In this document: piece after piece, positions 1-5,183 of the stretch
How positions within the stretch are numbered: position 1 is the first letter of the stretch
Layout: every line of letters begins with the position of its first letter
Origin: Candidatus Njordarchaeota archaeon
Lineage (GTDB): Archaea > Asgardarchaeota > Njordarchaeia > Njordarchaeales > Njordarchaeaceae
Length of the DNA: 6,538 nt
Direction: 5' to 3'
Assembly (NCBI GenBank): GCA_029856615.1
Contig: JAHKLF010000088.1
Coordinates: 1 to 6,538, forward strand
Made by a program: the position numbers and the translations under genes
The notes under the pieces: generated by a model
Database searches by the model: none
Told to the model about the DNA's origin: nothing
The model's input: the letters and a program-made list of their open reading frames with translations, nothing else

Positions 1-462
1 GGAAAGATTAAAGAATTGAATGAGAAACACGGTAAAACAATTCTCCTTACAACCCATCTCATGCACGAAGCCGAGCAGTTATGTCATAGAGTGGCGATAA
101 TCGATAAAGGCCGAATCTTAGCCGTTGGATCCCCACAAGAGCTGAAAGCTACTTTGAGAGGAAAAAGTTCTATTGAGATTGACATTCAAGGAAACAATAT
201 TGGTAACGTGTTAGCATTCATTAGAAGCTTAGACGGAGTCTTGAATGTAGCGTCTTCTTATGTAAGGGTTAATCATCAAGACGCAACTAGAATTCGAGTT
301 ATATGTGATTCTCCTCGAGAAATTCTTCCAGAGATAATCAATAGACTCATTGAAGCTAAGCTGAATATTCTATACATCAACCCACAAGAACCGACTCTAG
401 AGGACGTATTTATGCATTATACTGGTAGACTGCTAACGGAAGATACTAGGGAGGGAATATGA
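1..462 (+). CDS. ABC exporter ATP-binding subunit, C-terminal part (DrrA-like)
   Basis: This is the last 153 codons of an ATPase that powers an ABC-2 type exporter at the cytoplasmic membrane; the 5' part (Walker A, signature, Walker B) lies outside the window. The frame is open from base 1. What is visible is the switch region, ILLTTHLMHEAEQLC, with its catalytic His at residue 19 of the fragment. It is followed by the usual strand, VAIIDKGRILAVGSPQEL. The remaining ~100 residues match the DUF4162-like C-terminal extension of DrrA/CcmA-type ATPases, ending in the typical 'LEDVFMHYTGR' segment. The stop codon overlaps the next start by 4 bases (ATGA), so it is co-transcribed with the two permeases. 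Seen: switch His, C-terminal motif, overlap. Known of the family: drug, lipid or polysaccharide export. The substrate cannot be inferred. The TTG at 16 is only an internal codon. Confidence 0.93.
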   Translation, partial: GKIKELNEKHGKTILLTTHLMHEAEQLCHRVAIIDKGRILAVGSPQELKATLRGKSSIEIDIQGNNIGNVLAFIRSLDGVLNVASSYVRVNHQDATRIRVICDSPREILPEIINRLIEAKLNILYINPQEPTLEDVFMHYTGRLLTEDTREGI

Positions 463-1292
463 AAATGTTGGAAGTAGTAAAGGCTGTTTTAAAGGTCAGG
501 TGGAAGTACACTATTAGGTACCCTGGATGGCTTATAATGTTTTTCATAATTCCGGTAGTCTTCTCGGTCATTCCCATAGTTCTAGGCTGGGCAGTAGCAG
601 GATCTCCGCAACAAGCTGCTCTTAATTTCAAAGAACGAGTTGGCACTGAGCATTATACATTGTTTATGGTTCTAGGCTCGATGATATGGTTACTTAGTAT
701 TAGCATAATGTGGGATTTTGGTATGTGGTTAAGAGAAGAACAGCAAATGGGTACCCTTGAACAAATCTTAGTTACGCCTGTTAACATATTTACGTTGCTA
801 TTAGCCTCGTCACTATGGGCTCTAATGTATTCAATTATACAATTCATAGTAGCCCTAATAATAGCTGGTATAATATTCAACTTTCTGCCTCTCCTCTTCA
901 CTCCCAGCTTATTACTTTGCACTGTTTATCTCGTACTAGGAATCTTCCCATTAACTGGTTTTGCATTACTCATTGGAAGCTTGATTGTGAAATTAAAAGA
1001 AGCAGAAGCTATCATCAGGCTGCTCCAACCACTATTAGCATTTTTGGTTGGAATATTCTATCCCATCACCATAATGCCCTACTTTGTGAAATTAATAGCT
1101 CTAACTATACCTCTGACAATAACACTCCATGATGTAAGAGCTATTCTCTTGAATCTTGATTATCTCTTTAATCCTTACTTAGATCTCTTCATACTGCTCA
1201 TTTACTGTGCTATTTGGCCTATTCTTGGATTGTATATGTTTCAGTATGTTGAGAAAAAAGCTAAAAAGGAGGGGACTCTGAGTGCATATTAG
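459..1292 (+). CDS. ABC-2 type permease, first of a tandem pair
   Basis: Integral membrane subunit of the ABC exporter, 277 residues, the usual size for ABC-2 (DrrB-like) permeases. About six hydrophobic segments are visible, near residues 24-48, 66-88, 110-143, 150-177, 189-221 and 243-264. A short cytoplasmic N-terminus (RYP at 20-22) precedes the first. Between segments 2 and 3 lies the MGTLEQ motif (97-102), typical of the ABC-2 loop that contacts the ATPase. FYP occurs at 200-202. The C-terminus ends EGTLSAY. The ATG at 459 overlaps the ATPase stop by 4 bases. A strong GGGAGGG (449-455) lies only 3 bases before it, so the in-frame ATG at 465 (spacing 9) is an alternative. The next permease overlaps its end by 11 bases. 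Its motifs recur in that neighbour, which suggests an old duplication and a heterodimeric pore. The exported compound is unknown. Confidence 0.93.
   Translation: MKMLEVVKAVLKVRWKYTIRYPGWLIMFFIIPVVFSVIPIVLGWAVAGSPQQAALNFKERVGTEHYTLFMVLGSMIWLLSISIMWDFGMWLREEQQMGTLEQILVTPVNIFTLLLASSLWALMYSIIQFIVALIIAGIIFNFLPLLFTPSLLLCTVYLVLGIFPLTGFALLIGSLIVKLKEAEAIIRLLQPLLAFLVGIFYPITIMPYFVKLIALTIPLTITLHDVRAILLNLDYLFNPYLDLFILLIYCAIWPILGLYMFQYVEKKAKKEGTLSAY
1268..1274 (+). promoter_or_regulatory. Ribosome binding site deciding the GTG start of the second permease
   Basis: GGAGGGG sits 7 bases before the GTG at 1282 and inside the coding region of the first permease. It favours this GTG over later in-frame starts and indicates translational coupling across the 11-base overlap. 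Confidence 0.7.
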
Positions 1293-2139
1293 AGAGAAAA
1301 TAAATGACATTAAGCTAATCTTTAGAATGTCAAAATACTTGCTAAAGATCTCGCTTAGGTACCCTGTGAACTTCGTAGCGGACTTCATAGAACTAGCATT
1401 ATGGGTGGCTATCTTTACGACTGCAGTTCTATTATTTAGCTCTCCTGACGGAAAAGTGCAAGGAGTTTCACCTGCACTCTTCACTCTTTGGGGTTTCATA
1501 ATGTTTATATTCATAAGTGATGTTATCTGGGCAATTGGTGGTGGTCTTAGATATGACCAAATGACTGGAATATTAGAGCAAAACTTCTTAGCACCGATCA
1601 GTGAGTACTACTATCCGCTCGCACGATTGTTTAGAGTTTATATTAGAGATTTACCCTTATTCTTCTTCGTTCCCATAGTATTCTGGATCTTCACTGGAGA
1701 ATTCATCGCTAAAAACATATTACTATCTCTTTACATAGTTGGGATTTCCATCTTCTGTTTCATAGGATTCGGGTACTTGTATGCAGCAATGGTTCTCCGA
1801 ATGAAAAGATCAGCACTGGTCTCTAACATACTGCAATTCATCCTAATGATATTCGGTGCCGTATTTTATCCTTTCAGCGCACTACCCGATAATATGTTAC
1901 TCATTTCTAAAGTGATTCCCTTTTCATACTACATTGATGCATTCAGAGCATGCATCCTCGGGATACAGCCTGAACTCATCGAAATTTCGCTGGGAGTAGG
2001 TGGGATGACATTATCACCGTTTCTCATTGAGTTAATAATCATTCATATCGTGGCGTTTATATTTCTAGCATTAGGGTTATCCGTATACAGAAGAAGCGTT
2101 ATCAAGGCCAAAATGGAAGGAACTCTACATACGTATTAA
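1282..2139 (+). CDS. ABC-2 type permease, second of a tandem pair
   Basis: Second membrane subunit of the exporter, 285 residues with about six hydrophobic segments (roughly residues 34-54, 66-87, 126-138, 146-172, 180-200 and 247-268). It carries the same landmarks as the preceding permease: RYP (26-28), GILEQ (96-100) in the ATPase-contact loop, FYP (195-197) and a C-terminal EGTLHTY. Overall sequence identity appears low. The start is a GTG that overlaps the previous gene by 11 bases. It is chosen because a GGAGGGG lies 7 bases upstream (1268-1274), inside the codons of the previous permease's own EGTL tail. Tight overlap of ATPase and two permeases indicates one transcript and fixed stoichiometry. 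Family knowledge says such pairs act as heterodimers; that is inferred here. After the stop there is only a short T-run, a possible archaeal terminator. Confidence 0.92.
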   Translation: MHIREKINDIKLIFRMSKYLLKISLRYPVNFVADFIELALWVAIFTTAVLLFSSPDGKVQGVSPALFTLWGFIMFIFISDVIWAIGGGLRYDQMTGILEQNFLAPISEYYYPLARLFRVYIRDLPLFFFVPIVFWIFTGEFIAKNILLSLYIVGISIFCFIGFGYLYAAMVLRMKRSALVSNILQFILMIFGAVFYPFSALPDNMLLISKVIPFSYYIDAFRACILGIQPELIEISLGVGGMTLSPFLIELIIIHIVAFIFLALGLSVYRRSVIKAKMEGTLHTY

Positions 2140-2149
2140 GAGCAATTAC

Positions 2150-2158
2150 TATTTTTAT
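2150..2158 (+). terminator. Possible T-rich terminator after the exporter operon
   Basis: A TATTTTTAT run begins 11 bases after the second permease stop. Archaeal RNA polymerase often terminates at such T-tracts without a hairpin. The run is short and the surroundings are AT-rich, so this is a weak call. Confidence 0.3.
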
Positions 2159-2240
2159 TCGATAATTATCACATCGCTTCATCATCTTAAATACTCATCA
2201 ATTAAATTTTGATGAATAAATATCTAGGGAGATATAATGG

Positions 2241-2430
2241 TTGAGTTCATAAGTTGAAGCTTTTTTTGGTAGTTGAGTGGAGGAGCTACTTAATTAACTA
2301 CTTCTTTGATTTAGACTTATGAGACCCAATCTAAGAGATTTATGATTTTCGGCTTCCTACTCAACACACTGCTCCCTCGGAGCCACGAGGTTCTTCTTCG
2401 TCATAATCACTAGTTAGCTCCATGACTCAA
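2241..2430. repeat. Cluster of inverted repeats built around TTGAGT/ACTCAA
   Basis: This part of the 395-base gap between the exporter operon and the DUF433 gene holds TTGAGT at 2241-2246 and 2273-2278 and its complement ACTCAA at 2359-2364 and 2425-2430, an arrangement of two forward then two reversed copies. The inner left and outer right copies extend into a longer pairing. TTGAGT (2273-2278) and GGAGCTA (2282-2288) match ACTCAA (2425-2430) and TAGCTCC (2415-2421) across a symmetrical 3x3 mismatch, which gives 13 paired bases around a 136-base centre. Other pairings are TCATAAGT 2247-2254 with ACTTATGA 2315-2322, GTAGTTGA 2269-2276 with TTAACTAC 2294-2301 (one G-T), and a GCTCC-CTC-GGAGC hairpin at 2371-2383. 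Some of these exclude each other. They may be the remains of a mobile element end, a structured RNA or a protein-binding array; no known RNA family was recognised. Confidence 0.4.
2361..2423 (-). pseudogene. Coding-like scrap on the minus strand, possible relic of a transposon-type gene end
   Basis: A 20-codon minus-strand reading frame starts at an ATG (2423) and reads MELTSDYDEEEPRGSEGAVC before a stop. The same frame stays open upstream apart from one TGA just before the ATG. Another frame continues coding-like just downstream (VLSRKPKIINLLDWVS) before its stop. An interrupted acidic, Arg/Gly-rich tail followed by hairpins in AT-rich DNA would fit the decayed 3' end of an IS200/IS605-type TnpB gene, whose ends usually carry subterminal hairpins. 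No TnpB catalytic motif is present, so the assignment is an inference and the frame could be chance. Confidence 0.18.
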
Positions 2431-2465
2431 AAATTGTCACGCGATTCTAAGGCAGTGGTTAACCC

Positions 2466-2486
2466 AATTTTTGGTCAACCAAAATT
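2466..2486. promoter_or_regulatory. Inverted repeat next to the DUF433 promoter, candidate operator
   Basis: Arms AATTTTTGGT (2466-2475) and ACCAAAATT (2478-2486) are complementary apart from one extra T, with a CA centre. The repeat ends one base before the TATA-like box, over the position where the BRE would lie. A short perfect palindrome, GGTTAACC (2457-2464), precedes it. This placement suits a repressor or activator site, possibly for autoregulation by the adjacent antitoxin-like gene. Binding is not shown. Confidence 0.35.
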
Positions 2487-2496
2487 CTTAAATATT
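2487..2496 (+). promoter_or_regulatory. TATA-like box of the DUF433 gene
   Basis: CTTAAATATT resembles the archaeal TATA element. A start about 25 bases downstream (near 2515-2518) would leave a leader of about 20-25 bases before the ATG at 2541. Confidence 0.5.
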
Positions 2497-2540
2497 ACTC
2501 AGTGGCGATAAGATATGTGTGATGAATTGGGGGGATGTTT

Positions 2541-2744
2541 ATGGATGAATTATTGAAGAGAATTGAGATAAACCCAGAGGTAATGGGTGGGAAACCCGTT
2601 ATCAAGGGAACGAGAGTTACTGTGGAGGCCATTTTGAAGAGGTTGTCTGAGGGGCTTGACATTAAGGAGATTTTAGAAGATTACCCATATTTAACCGAGG
2701 ACGACATTCGTGCTGCTTTATTATGTGCCAGCAAGGAATTATAA
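2541..2744 (+). CDS. DUF433 family protein (antitoxin-like), no toxin partner
   Basis: A 67-residue DUF433 (PF04255-type) protein. The family signature is clear: 'INPEVMGGKPVIKGTRVTV' near residues 10-28, then a helical half with 'SEGLDIKEILEDYP' and 'LTEDDIRAAL', a compact helix-turn-helix-like fold. In archaea and bacteria this protein is commonly encoded just before a DUF5615 (PIN-like, Mut7-C related) toxin and is thought to be its antitoxin and DNA-binding autoregulator. Here the next 33 bases hold no coding sequence and then a gene ends on the opposite strand, so the toxin is missing. Start choice: an ATG at 2535 directly follows the G-run (2529-2534) and leaves no room for ribosome binding. 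The ATG at 2541, 6 bases after that run, is preferred. Length is normal, so the gene seems intact. Confidence 0.88.
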   Translation: MDELLKRIEINPEVMGGKPVIKGTRVTVEAILKRLSEGLDIKEILEDYPYLTEDDIRAALLCASKEL

Positions 2745-2777
2745 CGCGAATTTTTATAAGAACTAGGAGAAGAAAAA
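2745..2777. terminator. Convergent T-rich termination region
   Basis: The 33 bases between the DUF433 stop and the methyltransferase stop contain a plus-strand T-tract (GAATTTTTATAAG, 2748-2760) and a minus-strand T-tract (complement of AGAAAAAC, 2771-2778). Each could end its own transcript. No stable hairpin is seen. Confidence 0.35.
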
Positions 2778-3629
2778 CTATATTCTCTCGAGTTCTATCA
2801 CATAAAATAAACCTTCCCAAATCCACTCCACATTAATTAATTTCAGACTCTTAGGTAATAGGTTAATAGGAGGCTTTGAGGCAAATAGGGCATTAGCTTT
2901 GATGAGTTCCTTGCCCATGAGCGTGTTTCTAAGCTCTGGTGACAATCCTTCATCGCATATTACTATTCTGGCACCTTCTTTAGCCACCCTAGCTATCTCA
3001 CGAAGACTACGTGCTATGTCACCAAAGGTATTTATCCCTCCAATGTGAAGTATGGCATCGAATATCTCTTCCTTGTACGGAAGAAATGCTGCATTACCTA
3101 CTGTTAAGTTAACGTTGTCAGATATCTTTAACGCAATTTTCTTCTTAGCAACTTTTAACATGTTAATAGCTATATCAAGACCCTCAAGTATCCCACTATT
3201 TCCAATTTTACTCAAAATTAAAGGAATAGTATCCCCCGTCCCTATTGCAACTTCAAGCACTTTATCCCCAGATGCCAGTTCTAGTTTTTCTATAAGATGT
3301 CTTCTTCCCTCCATAATAAGCTTCCCCGCCTCTTCCTCGGATGCAACATCAAATAATTTTTTAAGATTAACAATAGCGCGCCTTAATTCAAGGTCATAAG
3401 ATTCCGCGTGCTCATTATAGAAGTCCCTCCATCGCTTATCATTCTCATGTAAGTTTTCTGGATATGTAAAGTCAGCGAACCCCTCTATAATTTCAAACGA
3501 TTTTCCACACTTATCACAGAGCAGTGTACCACTTTGCACAATATGAGAGGTTTCTGACATGATTTCACCTAATTTAATGGGACCCAAACATGCGGGGCAT
3601 GCGTAATACTCTAAAGCCCAAAATTTCAG
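2778..3629 (-). CDS. Class I SAM-dependent methyltransferase with N-terminal zinc ribbon
   Basis: A UbiE/Methyltransf_11-like methyltransferase, 283 residues if it starts at the CTG (3629). SAM-binding motifs are clear: LEVAIGTGDT (125-134), acidic LEGLDIA (148-154), GNAAFLPY (178-185) and FDAILHIGG (190-198). The frame is open upstream of the TTG at 3587, and those extra codons (KFWALEYYACPACLGPIKL) add Cys11 and Cys14. Together with Cys38 and Cys41 (CDKCG) they make a C-x2-C-x23-C-x2-C ribbon as in Trm112-like domains fused to such enzymes. The frame is closed by a TGA at 3635-3633. The only start-like codon that keeps the ribbon is CTG at 3629, with GAGGTGAT 5 bases upstream. An ATG at 3560 with AGGTGA 4 bases upstream is the conservative alternative but loses half the ribbon. 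It lies 11 bases after the regulator gene. The substrate is unknown; ArsM-type catalytic cysteines are not evident. Confidence 0.85.
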   Translation of the reverse strand: MKFWALEYYACPACLGPIKLGEIMSETSHIVQSGTLLCDKCGKSFEIIEGFADFTYPENLHENDKRWRDFYNEHAESYDLELRRAIVNLKKLFDVASEEEAGKLIMEGRRHLIEKLELASGDKVLEVAIGTGDTIPLILSKIGNSGILEGLDIAINMLKVAKKKIALKISDNVNLTVGNAAFLPYKEEIFDAILHIGGINTFGDIARSLREIARVAKEGARIVICDEGLSPELRNTLMGKELIKANALFASKPPINLLPKSLKLINVEWIWEGLFYVIELERI

Positions 3630-3634
3630 CGCTC

Positions 3635-3642
3635 ATCACCTC
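3635..3642 (-). promoter_or_regulatory. Strong ribosome binding site overlapping the regulator stop codon
   Basis: GAGGTGAT on the minus strand is an almost perfect match to the anti-Shine-Dalgarno complement. It includes the last bases of the regulator's TGA stop and lies 5 bases before the CTG at 3629. It is too close to the out-of-frame GTG/ATG pair (3638 and 3636) to serve them. This supports the CTG start and coupled translation. Confidence 0.5.
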
Positions 3643-4561
3643 ATTCAAAAATTTCTTCATCAATAATTTTTCCAGTTTTGACTTCTATGTATTGAGTAAG
3701 TTTCACTTCTCCTTTAGAATCAAGAAGCGAAACTTTCCAGCATTCCTTCCCCTTCCTCTTAACCCTTCCTTCTACCTTTTCCTTTATTTTGCGGTATCTA
3801 ATCCAATATTCCGCGAGTCTATCTAATGATATATCGTGGATATCCAATGAAATTTTGAAGCCGCAAACTTTACATTCCCCAACTATTCTATCTTCATAAT
3901 GCTTATATTTTATCTTAACACCGCAATTGATGCATCTACTCTCTTTTAATGAATCTCCCGTCTGTTTATAAGAGTACATGATGCTCTCTTTAATGAGGAC
4001 ATCTATATTCTTATGTCGCCAGTCTTCACCAAAGGGATTTAATAAAAATAAGCACCATGTGCTTCCATGCTTGCCTCCACAATTGGGACACCATAATCTT
4101 ATGTAGAAAGGCGAAATGTCCGCGAACATTCTAGCCTCTCCGCATTTAAAACAGTATAAGTCTAATTCTTTTGTTTCAAATTCTCCAAGCTTGACATTTA
4201 AATTCATTAAAATATCTAAGAATTGCCTACCAAGATCTGTGATTTCGTATTTTCCACGTTCTACATCTTGCCTCACTAATCCAGCAACTTTAAGCGCATT
4301 TATGTGAAAATTTAGTGTTGCGGAGCTAAGTCTGGTTAGCTCTAGAAGCTCCGCGAAATATCTTCCATTGTCAGAAATAAGTTTTAATAGTAAGACTCTA
4401 ATTGGATGAGCGAGACCCTTTAAGATATTCGCATAAATGCTATAGGGAAATACTAGTTCAACCTTTTTGCGCAACTTGAGCTCGTCTTTTATCTTATTAA
4501 TTTCTATCTGTAACTTTTTTATCTCAGCTTCTAGTTCCAGGATTCTTTCTTCTATAGACAT
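3641..4561 (-). CDS. ArsR-like winged-helix regulator with coiled coil and two zinc ribbons
   Basis: A 306-residue DNA-binding protein. Residues 1-32 are a charged heptad-like coiled coil, probably for dimerisation. Residues 43-115 form an ArsR-type winged helix: 'ILKGLAHPIRVLLLKLI' is the classic opening, 'SSATLNFHINALKVAGLV' holds the recognition helix, and 'ERGKYEITDLG' is the wing. The C-terminal half has two Cys4 ribbons (C137/C140 with C158/C161, and C210/C213 with C230/C233), plus C170. Archaeal proteins with an ArsR-like helix followed by zinc-binding regions are known but little studied. The ribbons may bind metal structurally or sense metal, redox state or a partner. The ATG has GGAAG 5 bases upstream. 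A palindrome in its promoter suggests autoregulation, and the methyltransferase 11 bases downstream is the likely co-transcribed partner. Confidence 0.88.
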   Translation of the reverse strand: MSIEERILELEAEIKKLQIEINKIKDELKLRKKVELVFPYSIYANILKGLAHPIRVLLLKLISDNGRYFAELLELTRLSSATLNFHINALKVAGLVRQDVERGKYEITDLGRQFLDILMNLNVKLGEFETKELDLYCFKCGEARMFADISPFYIRLWCPNCGGKHGSTWCLFLLNPFGEDWRHKNIDVLIKESIMYSYKQTGDSLKESRCINCGVKIKYKHYEDRIVGECKVCGFKISLDIHDISLDRLAEYWIRYRKIKEKVEGRVKRKGKECWKVSLLDSKGEVKLTQYIEVKTGKIIDEEIFE

Positions 4562-4586
4562 TTTTGCTTCCTTTCTTTAGTATAAA

Positions 4587-4603
4587 ATAGATATATTATC
4601 TAT
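4587..4603. promoter_or_regulatory. Perfect palindrome in the regulator promoter, candidate operator
   Basis: ATAGATA-TAT-TATCTAT is a perfect inverted repeat with 7-base arms and a 3-base centre, 26 bases before the regulator start. It lies between two TATA-like stretches (4581-4590 and 4601-4610), where a dimeric winged-helix protein would block transcription. ArsR-type regulators typically bind such symmetrical sites. Its pure AT composition leaves room for chance. Confidence 0.45.
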
Positions 4604-4610
4604 AAAAAAG
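4601..4610 (-). promoter_or_regulatory. TATA-like box of the regulator/methyltransferase unit
   Basis: CTTTTTTATA on the minus strand would place the transcript start near 4580, giving a leader of about 20 bases that contains the GGAAG ribosome binding site. A second box, CTATTTTATA (4581-4590), would give a nearly leaderless transcript. The AT-rich stretch could also serve a plus-strand promoter. Confidence 0.4.
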
Positions 4611-4661
4611 ATTTGAAGTTTATGCAAGATACTTCTTTTTGGTGATTATTAGGATGAACAT

Positions 4662-4769
4662 ATGAGCTATTGTAAAGACTCGTCTCCCCTGTTATGTAAT
4701 AGATGTGTAATAGAAATGATATCTAAAGTTGCGGATCTAGGGGGTTTATCAGGAAAATGCGGAGCTTAA
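4662..4769 (+). CDS. Possible small cysteine-containing protein, doubtful
   Basis: A 35-codon frame, MSYCKDSSPLLCNRC at the start and GGLSGKCGA at the end, lies in the divergent gap before the VapBC genes. It contains Cys4, a Cys12-x2-Cys15 pair and Cys33-Gly, arranged somewhat like a minimal zinc knuckle. Its neighbour on the other strand is a zinc-ribbon regulator. A TATA-like TATAAAAAAG (4601-4610) lies about 60 bases upstream, and an AGGATGA (4651-4657) sits 4 bases before the ATG. A frame of this length arises often by chance in AT-rich DNA. I recognise no family, so this is listed as a candidate only. Confidence 0.2.
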   Translation: MSYCKDSSPLLCNRCVIEMISKVADLGGLSGKCGA

Positions 4770-4836
4770 GGAGTGGAAATATAGCGGTGGGATGCTAAAT
4801 CTTATATTTAATAATTACACTATGCCTTAAGATAAG

Positions 4837-4844
4837 TTTTTAAA
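4837..4844 (+). promoter_or_regulatory. TATA-like box of the vapBC operon
   Basis: TTTTTAAA would place the transcript start near 4865 and give a leader of about 30 bases with the GGTGG ribosome binding site. A GACGTC palindrome follows directly (4845-4850) and could be part of a VapB operator, though it is only six bases. Confidence 0.4.
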
Positions 4845-4895
4845 GACGTCGAGCCTAGTATTATAATAAAATTTTCCCACTTAATGGTGGTATAT

Positions 4896-5183
4896 ATGAG
4901 TGGAATAATAAAGAGAAGAGCCGACTCAAAGGGGCGAATTGTTCTCCCACTAAAGGGTGTACGGGAAGTTCTCATGGTCAAACTGGGGGATGTTATCATC
5001 ATATCTCATAAGAAATCCGAGCTTGAGAGAATTTTGAGAATTATAGAAGATCACAATAAGAGAGAGAAAATAAAGACCATAAATGATTGGTTTGAGTTAA
5101 TTGAGAAAGCTGGTCTATCCGAAATTGAAGAATCGAAAATCCAGGAGCTCATTAAGAAGGGGGTAGCGAGGGAAGTCGCATGA
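4896..5183 (+). CDS. vapB: VapB-type antitoxin, AbrB/SpoVT swapped-hairpin family
   Basis: A 95-residue antitoxin. Residues 1-45 form the AbrB/SpoVT DNA-binding swapped hairpin, with SGIIKRRADSKGRIVLPLKG and a second strand, VKLGDVIIISHKKSE. The rest is charged and helical, as expected of the tail that wraps and blocks the toxin. The ATG at 4896 is preferred over the one at 4884 because GGTGG (4886-4890) lies 5 bases before it; the earlier start would swallow this site. The stop overlaps the toxin ATG by 4 bases (ATGA), the standard arrangement that makes antitoxin first and couples the toxin to it. Family knowledge: the VapBC complex represses its own promoter, and loss of the labile antitoxin frees the RNase. 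Self-repression here is inferred. Confidence 0.88.
   Translation: MSGIIKRRADSKGRIVLPLKGVREVLMVKLGDVIIISHKKSELERILRIIEDHNKREKIKTINDWFELIEKAGLSEIEESKIQELIKKGVAREVA

Noticed and set aside
446..1514. Several open frames of 60-110 codons overlapping the permease genes on both strands
   Set aside because: They lie fully across strongly supported permease genes, have no ribosome binding sites or family motifs, and their composition is that of shadow frames.
2205..2260. UGAUGA-like sequences at 2208 and 2519 as boxes of C/D guide RNAs
   Set aside because: No CUGA D or D' boxes follow at the expected distances.
2140..2534. tRNA, RNase P RNA or SRP RNA in the gap
   Set aside because: No T-arm GGTTC-AA-TCC pattern, CCA-ready acceptor pairing or conserved RNase P or SRP core motif was found.
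3052..3399. 115-codon plus-strand frame opposite the methyltransferase
   Set aside because: It is antisense to the SAM-binding core, and the sense protein has clear motifs.
3577..3636. Out-of-frame ATG at 3636 (MSAEILGFRVLRMPRMFGSH) as a leader peptide
   Set aside because: The Shine-Dalgarno sequence overlaps or abuts it too closely, and the competing frame encodes half of a zinc ribbon, which is better evidence.
3590..3826. 78-codon plus-strand frame spanning the regulator/methyltransferase junction
   Set aside because: Phe/Ser-rich translation is typical of antisense AT-rich coding DNA; both opposing genes are well supported.
4877..4890. CCAC-loop-GTGG hairpin that could hide the vapB ribosome binding site
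   Set aside because: The stem is only four pairs, too weak to claim control, especially in a likely thermophile.
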